Assembly (NCBI RefSeq): GCF_008801475.1
Contig: NZ_VZPP01000016.1
Coordinates: 1-64,000, forward strand
Origin: Pseudomonas moorei
Lineage (GTDB): Bacteria; Pseudomonadota; Gammaproteobacteria; Pseudomonadales; Pseudomonadaceae
Reading direction: 5' to 3'
Length of the DNA stretch: 64,000 bases
Made by a program: the position numbers and the translations under genes. Shown piece after piece: positions 28,609-37,283 of this stretch. The notes under the pieces are model-generated. The model made no database searches, had not been told where the DNA came from, and worked only from the letters and a program-made list of their open reading frames with translations. The first letter of the stretch is position 1. Each line of letters opens with the position of its first letter.

Positions 28609-29651
28609 GCGTGTTCCTCCAGCAGGCGCCAGCGCAGTTTTTCACCGGCGCGCAGCGGGATAACGGTCAGCTCGCCAAACGGCAGGCTGGTTGGGGCGGT
28701 CCATTCTTCGCGGACCAGGGTAATGCGATCGGTGTTCGCCGGCAGGCCATAGAAACGCGGGCCGTTGAGGCTGGCGAAGGCTTCCAGCTTGTCCAGCGCA
28801 TTGCGCTGTTCGAAGGCTTCGGCATACAACTCGATGGCGGCATAGGCGGTGTAGCAGCCAGCGCAGCCACAAGCGGCTTCTTTGGCGTGCTGGGCATGGG
28901 GCGCCGAGTCCGTGCCGAGGAAGAATTTTTCGCTGCCGCTGGTGGCGGCGTCGAGCAGGGCTTCCTGGTGCGTATTGCGCTTGAGGATCGGCAGGCAGTA
29001 GAAGTGCGGCCGAATCCCGCCCACCAGCATGTGGTTGCGGTTGTACAGCAGGTGATGGGCGGTGATGGTTGCGCCCACGTTGGCCGGAGCCGAGTTGACG
29101 AACTGCACGGCGTCCGCGGTCGTGATGTGTTCGAACACCACTTTCAGGGTCGGGAAACGCTCGACCACACGGCGCATGTGCTCATCGATGAAGATCTTTT
29201 CGCGGTCGAACACGTCGACATCGCCACGGGTGACTTCACCGTGAATCAACAGGGGCATTCCGACTTCGGCCATGGCCTCCAGTGCAGGAAAGATCTTGTC
29301 GATGCTGGTCACGCCAGAGTCCGAGTTGGTGGTCGCGCCGGCCGGGTACAGCTTGGCGGCATGGACGAAACCGCAGGCCTTGGCCTCGCGAATTTCTTTA
29401 GGTTGGGTGCGGTCGGTCAGGTACAGGACCATCAGCGGTTCGAACGGGCTGCCGGCCGGGCGAGCAGCGAGAATCCGCTGGCGATAGCCGTCGGCCTCAG
29501 CCGCATTGCGGACCGGCGGAACCAGGTTGGGCATGATGATGGCGCGACCAAAGGTGCGCGCAACATCCGCAACGGTATTGGTCAACACGGCACCATCGCG
29601 AAGATGAATGTGCCAGTCGTCGGGACGCAGCAGGGTCAGGCGGTCGGACAT
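28605..29651 (-). CDS. pyrC: Dihydroorotase
   Basis: Class II dihydroorotase, cyclising carbamoyl-aspartate to dihydroorotate in pyrimidine synthesis. 348 aa. Zinc ligands: [10 protein letters not shown] at the N-terminus, the carbamylated Lys in [25 protein letters not shown] and the catalytic Asp in LGTDSAPH. All intact. It precedes rnt with an ATGA overlap. Confidence 0.97.
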   Translation of the reverse strand: MSDRLTLLRPDDWHIHLRDGAVLTNTVADVARTFGRAIIMPNLVPPVRNAAEADGYRQRILAARPAGSPFEPLMVLYLTDRTQPKEIREAKACGFVHAAKLYPAGATTNSDSGVTSIDKIFPALEAMAEVGMPLLIHGEVTRGDVDVFDREKIFIDEHMRRVVERFPTLKVVFEHITTADAVQFVNSAPANVGATITAHHLLYNRNHMLVGGIRPHFYCLPILKRNTHQEALLDAATSGSEKFFLGTDSAPHAQHAKEAACGCAGCYTAYAAIELYAEAFEQRNALDKLEAFASLNGPRFYGLPANTDRITLVREEWTAPTSLPFGELTVIPLRAGEKLRWRLLEEHA

Positions 29652-29810
29652 GAGGGGATTCCAGGCGGGTCAAACTGAGGGGAATGCTACCGGAAAAGAC
29701 TCTTGCAGGCACTCGCTATCAAGTTTTGCGGGAAGCTTCCGATATCCAACAGGTATGCCGTAAACATATGTGTGTCGGTCTTTTTGTTGTAGAAGCCAGT
29801 GGAGCCTCCC

Positions 29811-30716
29811 GTGCGCCAGCGTTATTTAGCCTTGCTCAGTGTGTTTGCCAGCCTCCCTGCGATGGCGCTCACTTTCCAGACCCGACTGGAGAGCATCGAG
29901 TGGACGGTCGAAGGTGACAAGTTCGAATGCAGGCTGACCCAGCCGATCACTGACTTCGGTTCGGGTGAGTTCGTGCGTCGTGCCGGCGAGCAGGCGACAT
30001 TTCGTCTGAAAGCCTACAACGCGATGATGGGGGGCGGTTCGGCCACCTTGCTGGCGGCGGCTGCGCCTTGGCAGCCGGGGCGTGGCGACATCAACCTAGG
30101 TACGGTGAGCATCGGCAGTGGCAACGTGCTGTTCAGCAGCTCGCAGGCGCAGGCCGGGCGATTGATCAGCGGCCTGATGGACGGGCGCAGCCCTGTGGTC
30201 CGCCATTCATCGGGCGATGGCCGTGTGTCGGAAGTGCGACTGCTGCCGGTAAAGTTCAGCAAGGCGTTCGCCGACTATCAGGGATGCGTGGCCAAGTTAT
30301 TGCCGAAAAACTTCGAGCAGGTGAAGCAATCCGAAGTGGGCTTCCCCGGCGGTGGAATTGATCTGGACGCTGCCGCGAAAGCCAAGTTGCAGGTGATGCT
30401 TGAGTATATGAAGGCCGATCCAACGGTCAATCACATCGAGCTCGATGGACACTCCGACAACAGCGGCAATCGTCTGACCAATCGTGAGCTGTCACGGCGC
30501 CGGGCCCTGGCGGTCATGGAGTTCTTCAAGGCCAATGGCATTCAGGAATCCCAGGTCACCATGCGGTTTCACGGTGAGCGCTACCCGTTGGCACCTAACA
30601 CCAACAACGCCAACCGGGCCAAGAACCGTCGAGTTGCGGTGCGCCTGGAGCGAGGCGCAGCGCCGGAGCAAGTCGCCCCGCAAGCCACGAAGCCCACTAC
30701 ATCGGCGACTTCCTGA
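29811..30716 (+). CDS. motY: MotY-like OmpA-family flagellar protein
   Basis: 301 aa from GTG 29811, which has GGAG six bases upstream. A signal peptide (MRQRYLALLSVFASLPAMA) leads into a MotY-type N-terminal domain, then an OmpA/MotB-like peptidoglycan-binding domain at about 185-285 (VNHIELDGHSDNSGNRLTNRELSRRRA). MotY forms the T ring that holds the sodium- or proton-driven stators. The gene lies before argG, as in P. aeruginosa; no other flagellar gene is near. The tail is Ala/Pro/Thr-rich. Confidence 0.85.
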   Translation: MRQRYLALLSVFASLPAMALTFQTRLESIEWTVEGDKFECRLTQPITDFGSGEFVRRAGEQATFRLKAYNAMMGGGSATLLAAAAPWQPGRGDINLGTVSIGSGNVLFSSSQAQAGRLISGLMDGRSPVVRHSSGDGRVSEVRLLPVKFSKAFADYQGCVAKLLPKNFEQVKQSEVGFPGGGIDLDAAAKAKLQVMLEYMKADPTVNHIELDGHSDNSGNRLTNRELSRRRALAVMEFFKANGIQESQVTMRFHGERYPLAPNTNNANRAKNRRVAVRLERGAAPEQVAPQATKPTTSATS

Positions 30717-30749
30717 CTCACCGGTCATCGTCGCGCTCTCGACATAATC

Positions 30750-30786
30750 TGTCGCTTCGTCGTCATAAGCTGTCGCGCCTCTGTAA
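30750..30786. promoter_or_regulatory. Tandem ArgR operator upstream of argG
   Basis: TGTCGC at 30750 and 30771 are 21 bases apart, giving TGTCGC-N15-TGTCGC-N8-AA. The second half-site is perfect; the first has CA in place of AA. It lies about 60 bases before the argG start. The arrangement mirrors the argF operator. Confidence 0.7.
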
Positions 30787-30845
30787 ATTATCCTGCATGA
30801 GCGGTAGACTTCCCGGCTTTCCGTAGAACCCCGTGGAGTGATGGC

Positions 30846-32063
30846 ATGGCGGACGTAAACAAGGTCGTTCTGGCGTATTCCGGCGGCCTGGACACTTCGG
30901 TGATCCTCAAGTGGCTGCAGGATACTTATAACTGTGAAGTGGTGACCTTCACCGCTGACCTGGGTCAGGGCGAAGAGGTCGAACCGGCACGCGCCAAGGC
31001 ACAGGCCATGGGCGTGAAAGAGATCTACATCGACGACTTGCGCGAAGAATTCGTGCGCGATTTCGTTTTCCCGATGTTCCGCGCCAACACCGTTTACGAA
31101 GGCGAGTACCTGCTGGGTACTTCCATCGCTCGTCCGTTGATCGCCAAACGCCTGATCGAAATCGCCAACGAAACCGGCGCAGACGCCATTTCCCACGGTG
31201 CCACCGGCAAAGGCAACGACCAGGTTCGTTTCGAACTGGGTGCCTATGCATTGAAACCAGGCGTGAAAGTGATTGCCCCTTGGCGTGAGTGGGACCTGCT
31301 GTCCCGCGAGAAGCTGATGGACTACGCCGAGAAGCACGCCATCCCGATCGAACGTCACGGCAAGAAAAAATCTCCGTACTCGATGGATGCCAACCTGCTG
31401 CACATCTCCTATGAAGGCGGCGTGCTGGAAGACACCTGGACCGAGCACGAAGAAGACATGTGGCGTTGGACCGTCTCCCCCGAGAAGGCACCTGACAAGC
31501 CGCAGTACCTGGAGCTGACCTACCGCAACGGCGACATCGTCGCACTGGACGGCGTCGAAATGACTCCGGCCACTGTGCTGGCAACGCTGAACCGTATCGG
31601 TGGCGAACACGGCATCGGTCGTCTCGACATCGTCGAGAACCGTTACGTGGGCATGAAGTCCCGTGGCTGCTACGAGACACCTGGTGGCACCATCATGCTG
31701 CGCGCCCACCGTGCGATCGAATCGATCACCCTGGACCGCGAAGTGGCTCACCTCAAGGATGAGCTGATGCCGAAGTACGCCAGCCTGATCTACACCGGCT
31801 ACTGGTGGAGCCCTGAGCGTCTGATGCTGCAGCAGATGATCGACGCGTCCCAGGCTCACGTGAACGGTGTTGTGCGTCTGAAGCTGTACAAGGGCAACGT
31901 GATCGTCACCGGCCGCAAGTCCGATGAGTCGTTGTTCGACGCCAACATTGCCACGTTCGAGGAAGATGGCGGCGCCTACAATCAGGCTGATGCGGCGGGC
32001 TTCATCAAGCTCAACGCATTGCGCATGCGCATTGCCGCTAACAAAGGCCGGAAGCTTTTCTGA
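30846..32063 (+). CDS. argG: Argininosuccinate synthase
   Basis: ATP-dependent joining of citrulline and aspartate in arginine biosynthesis. 405 aa. ATP pyrophosphatase loop AYSGGLDTS at residues 10-18. Citrulline/aspartate-binding segments [14 protein letters not shown] and [14 protein letters not shown] are present. Length and ends are normal. GTGGAGTGATGG context precedes ATG 30846. It is linked to argF through the shared ArgR-type operator. Confidence 0.97.
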   Translation: MADVNKVVLAYSGGLDTSVILKWLQDTYNCEVVTFTADLGQGEEVEPARAKAQAMGVKEIYIDDLREEFVRDFVFPMFRANTVYEGEYLLGTSIARPLIAKRLIEIANETGADAISHGATGKGNDQVRFELGAYALKPGVKVIAPWREWDLLSREKLMDYAEKHAIPIERHGKKKSPYSMDANLLHISYEGGVLEDTWTEHEEDMWRWTVSPEKAPDKPQYLELTYRNGDIVALDGVEMTPATVLATLNRIGGEHGIGRLDIVENRYVGMKSRGCYETPGGTIMLRAHRAIESITLDREVAHLKDELMPKYASLIYTGYWWSPERLMLQQMIDASQAHVNGVVRLKLYKGNVIVTGRKSDESLFDANIATFEEDGGAYNQADAAGFIKLNALRMRIAANKGRKLF

Positions 32064-32086
32064 GACCTTTGAGTGGGTAATGGATT

Positions 32087-32115
32087 TGTGGCCTCGTCAT
32101 TGACGAGGCCACAAG
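32087..32115 (+). terminator. Long perfect hairpin after argG
   Basis: TTGTGGCCTCGTCA pairs with TGACGAGGCCACAA around a single base, so effectively 12 base pairs with a small loop. There is no T-run directly after it; TTTGTTTTT begins about 15 bases later. Probably a terminator or RNA 3' stabiliser. Confidence 0.55.
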
Positions 32116-32220
32116 CCCGGAATTTGTTTTTACCTGGCGTTGCGATACCACGATCTACCTGCCACTTGTCGATACCTTGCCTCTTTAATTCCGCTTCACG
32201 TGTCCTGCGTTACGACCTGC

Positions 32221-32895
32221 TTATCGTTGGTCGCTCTGATCAATCACTGTCACCTCATGTGAATTCAAATTGTAAGCAGCATAAAATGCGGCCTTGTCGT
32301 GTTTTCGTGCCTGACTTGAATGTTTGAATGCGCTTTCTTTCAGTGCCGTCTCCGATTCAGCACAGGTGAGAAACAAAATGATGTGTGTCTGTCTTTCCTG
32401 CGGCTTCTGGATTTTCTCCAGCAAAGCGCTGAACTGAGTTTTTTTGCCAAGCCAGCGCGCATCAATGATGCAAAGATCATTCAGCACCTCGGCCTGTTGG
32501 ATGCGCTGCTGTACGCCTGGGCCCGCCGTCGGCGTCTGAGCGGGGCAAGAAGGCGAAGTGGATCGCCGGTCATCCGTTGGCTTATGTCGCTTGGTGTTTT
32601 CCCTCGATACCGCTGGATCGTTGTTTGCCGAAGGCTCGGTATTATCCAGAGCTTTCAGGAAGTGCTTTCCCTTTTCAAAATCCGATGGGGCGTATAGCGA
32701 CCGATAATTGAAATTGAGTGTGACGAAGAAAAGAAGCAGCAAATAAAAGGGGAAGCTGATCAGAAACCATATGTAGATTTCTCTGTCCTTATTGTCCAGA
32801 AAAGGCAGGGAAATGGCTGCTGATGTTTCGGATAATGTTGCGAATATCGCGATGACAGTCATGGGGTTGGTGATCTTGTTCTTTAGTTTTGTCAT
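32221..32895 (-). CDS. Unrecognised two-TM membrane protein with variable C-terminal domain
   Basis: 224 aa. Two membrane segments (NPMTVIAIFATLSETSAAISLPFL, about 11-34; and IYIWFLISFPFYLLLLFFV, about 41-59) are followed by the phrase LNFNYRSLYAPSDF. A polar Pro/Ser/Thr linker (about 90-128) joins a C-terminal globular domain (about 130-224: LCIIDARWLGKK, HIILFLTCAESE, FYAAYNLNSHEVTVID). I recall the N-terminal two-TM-plus-LYAPSDF phrase from other standalone bacterial proteins but cannot name the family. The coding sequence and flanks are visibly more AT-rich than their neighbours. The ribosome binding site is weak, and no operon partner is seen. Confidence 0.6.
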   Translation of the reverse strand: MTKLKNKITNPMTVIAIFATLSETSAAISLPFLDNKDREIYIWFLISFPFYLLLLFFVTLNFNYRSLYAPSDFEKGKHFLKALDNTEPSANNDPAVSRENTKRHKPTDDRRSTSPSCPAQTPTAGPGVQQRIQQAEVLNDLCIIDARWLGKKTQFSALLEKIQKPQERQTHIILFLTCAESETALKESAFKHSSQARKHDKAAFYAAYNLNSHEVTVIDQSDQR

Positions 32896-33442
32896 GTTGT
32901 CTGCTCATTTAAGTTGGTCTTCTCGGTGGGTTGATAAATTGATTTTGGATGGGTGTTGTCATGGTGTCCATGTGTTGGCAATTTCGATTTATCTAATTTA
33001 ATGGGTGGTGTTCTGTGCGTGTGTCGGGGTTGGTTGCTGGGTTGTCGTATTTTTTAATATATCGCGCATAATAATTTTCCTGCTGTAAGAGTAAGCGGAT
33101 GCTGGGTGTGTGATATTTCTGGTAAGAAAATAGATGTGGAAAATATCAGTTACTTATTAGGCGTGACTGAATGATTTGTATCTGCCGGACTGCCGCCATC
33201 CCGTAGTCGTGCTCATATTTTTGGTCGTAAGTGGATACAAAAATCCATTGAGAATCGAATTGTCTTCACGTGAATTTTGTTTCCGATGCATTTTGAAGGC
33301 GGTTTTTTTGTAAGACTAATCCGCGATGTTTGTAGGGAATGTCTCTCGGTGTGGGTGGCTGGGGGTAGCGGCATGCCATGGGTGAAACGACTAGGCTATT
33401 GTGCGGGCTCTAAAAATTCGAACAGCGAAAATTGGACTGCCC
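32896..33442. other. AT-rich intergenic stretch with no recognised gene
   Basis: About 550 bases between the two-TM protein and the response regulator. No open frame with a binding site, RNA gene or mobile-element end was recognised. It contains AT tracts (TTTTTTAATATATCG, TAATAATTTTCC) that may hold promoters for the divergent genes. Composition differs from the rest of the window. Confidence 0.5.
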
Positions 33443-34069
33443 ATGAATAAAGTGCTGATCGTGGATGATCACCCCGTCATTCGTCTTGCGGTACGTATGC
33501 TGATGGAGCGTCATGGCTACGAAGTCGTTGCAGAAACAGACAATGGCGTGGATGCATTGCAACTTGCCCGTGAACATATGCCGGATATTGTTATTCTGGA
33601 TATTGGAATACCGAAACTGGATGGGTTGGAAGTCATTGCTCGATTGGCAACGCCTACGATGCCCATGAAAGTGTTGATATTGACATCCCAGGCGCCAGGA
33701 CACTTTTCCATGCGCTGCATGCAATCGGGGGCTGCCGGGTATGTTTGCAAACAACAGGATTTGACTGAGTTGCTCAGTGCAATAAAAGCTGTTTTATCCG
33801 GCTACAGTTACTTTCCCAATCAGGCGTTGCACACGGTTCGTGCAAGTCTGGGGAACGCGAGTGAAGCCGATATGGTGGATCGTCTGTCGGGGCGGGAAAT
33901 GATGGTCTTGCAACAGTTGGCCAAGGGCAAGACTAACAAGGAGATTGCCGATGGAATGTTCTTAAGTAACAAGACTGTCAGCACTTACAAGACCCGTTTG
34001 CTGTTGAAACTTAATGCGCGCTCTTTGGTTGACCTGATTGAATTGGCGCAACGTAACGGACTGGTGTGA
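33443..34069 (+). CDS. LuxR/NarL-family response regulator (BvgA/EvgA-like)
   Basis: 208 aa. Receiver domain with acidic pair D8-D9, phosphoacceptor D53 (VILDIGIPKLDG), Thr near 82 and Lys 104 (YVCKQQD). A LuxR-type HTH at about 143-205 has LSGREMMVLQQLAKGKTNKEIADGMFLSNKTVSTYK. This is the BvgA/EvgA subfamily, usually driven by a hybrid VFT-PAS kinase. No kinase is adjacent, so it is an orphan; the kinase-less VFT-PAS protein at 5356-6693 is 27 kb away. ATG 33443 is used; the upstream frame to 33401 has no binding site. Confidence 0.85.
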   Translation: MNKVLIVDDHPVIRLAVRMLMERHGYEVVAETDNGVDALQLAREHMPDIVILDIGIPKLDGLEVIARLATPTMPMKVLILTSQAPGHFSMRCMQSGAAGYVCKQQDLTELLSAIKAVLSGYSYFPNQALHTVRASLGNASEADMVDRLSGREMMVLQQLAKGKTNKEIADGMFLSNKTVSTYKTRLLLKLNARSLVDLIELAQRNGLV

Positions 34070-34127
34070 TGGCATCAGTATTTGGCGAAGTGCGATGAAC
34101 GGGCATTTATCGCGGTACGGTCAAAGT

Positions 34128-34153
34128 AAAAAGCCTCCGTTTCGGGAGGCTTT
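34128..34153 (+). terminator. Terminator between the regulator and the 59-aa gene
   Basis: Stem AAAGCCTCC / GGGAGGCTTT around GTTTC. It has A and T tracts on both sides and may serve both convergent genes. Confidence 0.75.
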
Positions 34154-34159
34154 CAGGTG

Positions 34160-34339
34160 TCATAAGTCAAAATCGTAATCGGCCAATTGCTTTTGCAGTC
34201 GGCGCTCCTCCAGCAGATTGTCGATGGTACGGCGTTTGCTCAGGTTGGTTTTCGCCACTTCAACCACAGGTTCAGCGTCATCGGCCTCAACGGGGGTAAA
34301 GTCGTCTTCTACGTCTAATTGCTCTTTGCCAGTGCTCAT
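34160..34339 (-). CDS. PA3496-family putative envelope integrity peptide (59 aa)
   Basis: The translation opens MSTGKEQLDVEDDF, has an acidic first half, then a basic helical core TNLSKRRTIDNLLEERRLQKQ and ends LADYDFDL. This C-terminal half is the hallmark of the short Pseudomonas PA3496 family. GGAG lies seven bases before the ATG. It sits just downstream of nth, the same place as PA3496 beside PA3495 (nth). No signal or membrane segment is evident, so the envelope role of the family is not explained by sequence. Confidence 0.85.
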   Translation of the reverse strand: MSTGKEQLDVEDDFTPVEADDAEPVVEVAKTNLSKRRTIDNLLEERRLQKQLADYDFDL

Positions 34340-34445
34340 TTAGTTACTCCAGGCTAAGACTGCCTTTGGGGCTCCTTATATCGATAATCTCCCGGCGGGT
34401 AAAAAAGATTTTTTCAATCGATAAATCAATAAATCCAATAGCGCC

Positions 34446-35084
34446 TCAATCGTCGGAGGTTTTGTGCTTGTATTCGCACAAATCTTCGATGCGGCAACTG
34501 CCACAGCGAGGCTTGCGGGCCAGGCATACGTAGCGCCCGTGAAGGATCAGCCAGTGATGGGAATCGAGCAGGTATTCCTTGGGCACGAATTTCATCAGCT
34601 TCTTTTCGACCTCCACCACATTCTTGCCAGGCGCGATGCCGGTGCGGTTGCTGACCCGAAAGATGTGGGTGTCCACGGCCATGGTCAGTTGGCGAAATGC
34701 GGTATTGAGCACCACGTTAGCCGTTTTGCGTCCCACGCCGGGCAGTGCTTCCAGTTCCTCGCGGGTTTGCGGCACTTCGCCAGCGTGGCGTTCCAGCAGC
34801 AAGCGACAGGTTTCGATCACGTTTTTTGCTTTGCTGTTGTACAGGCCGATGGTCTTGATGTATTCCGACAACCCTTCGACGCCCAAGGCGTAAATCGCCG
34901 CCGGGGTGTTGGCAACCGGGAACAGCTTTGCCGTGGCCTTGTTGACGCCGACATCGGTCGATTGTGCCGAAAGAATCACCGCGATCAGCAACTCGAACGG
35001 TGATGAGTAGGCCAGTTCGGTCTTTGGTTCCGGGTTGTCTTCATGCAGTCTGCGGAAAATTTCCAGACGTTTTGCGGCATTCAT
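34446..35084 (-). CDS. nth: Endonuclease III
   Basis: Bifunctional DNA glycosylase/AP lyase for oxidised pyrimidines. 212 aa. Helix-hairpin-helix LPGVGRKTANVV carries catalytic K120, and D138 lies in AVDTHIFRV, with the same numbering as E. coli Nth. The C-terminal [4Fe-4S] loop has the four Cys in CLARKPRCGSCRIEDLC. It ends the rnf gene cluster in the same order as other gammaproteobacteria. Confidence 0.97.
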   Translation of the reverse strand: MNAAKRLEIFRRLHEDNPEPKTELAYSSPFELLIAVILSAQSTDVGVNKATAKLFPVANTPAAIYALGVEGLSEYIKTIGLYNSKAKNVIETCRLLLERHAGEVPQTREELEALPGVGRKTANVVLNTAFRQLTMAVDTHIFRVSNRTGIAPGKNVVEVEKKLMKFVPKEYLLDSHHWLILHGRYVCLARKPRCGSCRIEDLCEYKHKTSDD

Positions 35085-35114
35085 GGGCGGTACGTTTCCT
35101 CGAAAGCGGTCAGT

Positions 35115-35696
35115 TTAAGGTGCTGGACGGTGCCATATCTGCCAACCGGCAACCAGCATTCCCAACAGAATGAATCCTCCCGGGGCCAGTATGGCCAGGC
35201 GCAAGCCACCATCGGCGCTCAATGCCCAGCCCTGCCAATCCGCTTGCGCCGAACCGGCGAGCCAAGGCAGATGGCGAGCGATAGTCCCGTAGCCAATCAG
35301 CTCGCGTAGCAGGCCCAGGCCCGCCATCAGCACACCGAACACACCGCACATGCGCAAGCGATCGGCCAGTGAGCTCTGGAAATAACCGGAGTGTTCCAGC
35401 AGTACACATTGCACCGCGATCAAGCCTGCATACACGCCCATTTGTTGATGCCATTGCAGCGACCAGGCTTGTGCGCCGAGTTCTGCACAACTGGTTAATG
35501 TCGCAGCGATCAGCACGCTCGCCAAAAGGCGTGATGCGGACAGCAGTCGGGGCCGCAACGCGTTCATGCTCAGGCCAAAAGCACTGGTGACCGCCATGAA
35601 CATCAGCCACAAACCCACAGCGCTCACCAGTGAGCCAGTAGCGCCAATCAGTGGTGCCAACATCAGCGAGTTCTGCAGAAACGGTGACTTAATCAT
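35115..35696 (-). CDS. rnfE: Rnf electron transport complex subunit E
   Basis: Inner-membrane subunit with several hydrophobic segments, 193 aa from ATG 35696. NSLMLAPLIGATGSL near the start, a central GVYAGLIAVQCVLLEHSG, and LGLLRELIGYGT align with RnfE/RsxE. It is shorter and more divergent than E. coli RsxE. The start overlaps the rnfG stop by eight bases. The frame continues to 35753 but has no better start. Confidence 0.8.
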   Translation of the reverse strand: MIKSPFLQNSLMLAPLIGATGSLVSAVGLWLMFMAVTSAFGLSMNALRPRLLSASRLLASVLIAATLTSCAELGAQAWSLQWHQQMGVYAGLIAVQCVLLEHSGYFQSSLADRLRMCGVFGVLMAGLGLLRELIGYGTIARHLPWLAGSAQADWQGWALSADGGLRLAILAPGGFILLGMLVAGWQIWHRPAP

Positions 35697-36300
35697 GGGA
35701 CGCCCCCCCAAGCAGAGCTTGCCGGTGCTCATCGAAATAGCGCAGTGCGTCATGGGTGGCGTTAATCACCGCCCTTGAAGTGATGGTCGCCCCCGCGATC
35801 TGATCGAATTGTCCCTGATCCTTTTTTAGCGCCCAGCCGTTATCGCCCGGATCCGTACGAGACGTGCCGGAAAACAGTTGCAGCCAGGCGTTGGGCCAAT
35901 CGGCGATCCGGGCGCCAAGTCCCGGCGTTTCCGATTGCTTCAGGGTTTTGACCCCCACCAACCTGCCATGGGAGTCGATGGCGATCAGCAACTCGATGGC
36001 ACCGGCGTAGCCCAGGGTCTGGCTACGCAGTAAAACCGCGCAGGGTTGGCCGGATTTGCTTGCCAGGTAACCACTCAGCACTGTGCTATTGGCCAGCGCT
36101 GTGTCTTCGAGCGTGAGCGGCTTTTCCAGCGGTTGATTGTCATAACTGTCAGGCGGCAGCAGGTCTAGGAGGTTGCGACTGTCGATCAGGCGCTGCTCGT
36201 TCGCAATACGCGAAGCACTGCTGTGCTGCACAAAGTACGTCACGCCAATACCAAGGCATGCCAGCAGTGCCAGGATCGCAACACTCGATACTCTGTTCAT
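35689..36300 (-). CDS. rnfG: Rnf electron transport complex subunit G
   Basis: 203 aa. One N-terminal membrane anchor (VAILALLACLGIGVTYFV) leads to a periplasmic FMN-binding domain. The covalent-FMN motif is FDQIAGATITSRAVINA, with FMN expected on the Thr after GA. LKQSETPGLGARI is the other family block. The start ATG 36300 overlaps the rnfD stop by four bases (ATGA). A longer frame to 36693 is only the shadow of rnfD. Confidence 0.9.
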   Translation of the reverse strand: MNRVSSVAILALLACLGIGVTYFVQHSSASRIANEQRLIDSRNLLDLLPPDSYDNQPLEKPLTLEDTALANSTVLSGYLASKSGQPCAVLLRSQTLGYAGAIELLIAIDSHGRLVGVKTLKQSETPGLGARIADWPNAWLQLFSGTSRTDPGDNGWALKKDQGQFDQIAGATITSRAVINATHDALRYFDEHRQALLGGASHD

Positions 36301-37283
36301 GACACTGTCCGCTCCTGCCTGGACGCGACAAGCCGCTCCAGCGCCGGCACACACAGGTTCATCATCAGCACGGCAAACGCCACGCCGTCGGGGTAACCAC
36401 CCCAGGTGCGAATCAAATATGTCAGCAGCCCGACACCCACGCCAAACAGCAGTCGGGCGCCGGGGGTTTTCGCGCCGGACACCGGTTCCGTAACGATGAA
36501 AAACGCGCCCAGCATGCTGGCGCCGCTGAGCAGGTGAAACAGCGGCGAACCATGGGAATCGGAGCCCGAACCGTTCCAGCACAACAAACTGATAACGAAC
36601 AGGCTGGCGAGCATGCCAACCGGCGCGTGCCAACTGAACACGCGCTGTTGCAGCAAAAACGCGCCGCCCGCCAGAAACGCCAGATTCACCCATTCCACAC
36701 CTCGACCACCGAATTGGCCAAATGCAGGGTTGGTAGCGAACAGTTCATCCATGGTCAGGCTTTTGTTGATCCGCAAGCTGTCCAGCGCCGTGGCCTGAAC
36801 CCAGGCATCCGGCAACTGACCAATACTGAAAACCTGCTGAAGGCCACCCATCAGGTCCATGCCGTGGGAGGTTGGCCAGTGCGTCATTTGTTGCGGAAAC
36901 GTCACCAGCACCAAGGCAAAACCAAGCATTGCCGGATTGAATGGATTCTTGCCGACGCCGCCATACAAGTGCTTGCCGAACAGCATGGCTGAAGTGGCGG
37001 CACTGATCGTCAACCACCAAGGGCAGTAAGGCGGCAGAGCCAGGGCCAGCAATGTCGCGCTGACCAATGCACTGCCGTCGCTCAGGCTTGGCTTGAGTGA
37101 GCGCTTGCGCAACTTCAGCACAGCCGCTTCAGCGGCCAGAGTGCCTACTGCCGCCAGAACCAGATTGATCAGGACCCCCCAGCCATACAGCCAGAACAAC
37201 GCGAGCATGCCCGGCAGCGTTGCCAGGAGCACCCGCTGCATGGCCTGCTGAAGGCGCTCGTCGACCGGTTCAAGGGGCGGCAT
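36297..37283 (-). CDS. rnfD: Rnf electron transport complex subunit D
   Basis: 328-residue polytopic NqrB/RnfD-family protein. Family blocks: [18 protein letters not shown] (about 67-84), [20 protein letters not shown] (about 111), and the C-terminal [23 protein letters not shown] Thr in [11 protein letters not shown] is a possible covalent-FMN site. It begins within the end of rnfB, so nothing intervenes where rnfC would be expected. Confidence 0.92.
   Translation of the reverse strand: MPPLEPVDERLQQAMQRVLLATLPGMLALFWLYGWGVLINLVLAAVGTLAAEAAVLKLRKRSLKPSLSDGSALVSATLLALALPPYCPWWLTISAATSAMLFGKHLYGGVGKNPFNPAMLGFALVLVTFPQQMTHWPTSHGMDLMGGLQQVFSIGQLPDAWVQATALDSLRINKSLTMDELFATNPAFGQFGGRGVEWVNLAFLAGGAFLLQQRVFSWHAPVGMLASLFVISLLCWNGSGSDSHGSPLFHLLSGASMLGAFFIVTEPVSGAKTPGARLLFGVGVGLLTYLIRTWGGYPDGVAFAVLMMNLCVPALERLVASRQERTVS

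Noticed and set aside
32792-33001. Plus-strand 69-codon hydrophobic frame
   Set aside because: Antisense to the membrane protein's first helices; hydrophobicity is a mirror effect and there is no binding site.
36301-36693. N-terminal extension of rnfG
   Set aside because: It runs through rnfD in another frame; ATG 36300 overlaps the rnfD stop and opens the membrane anchor expected of RnfG.
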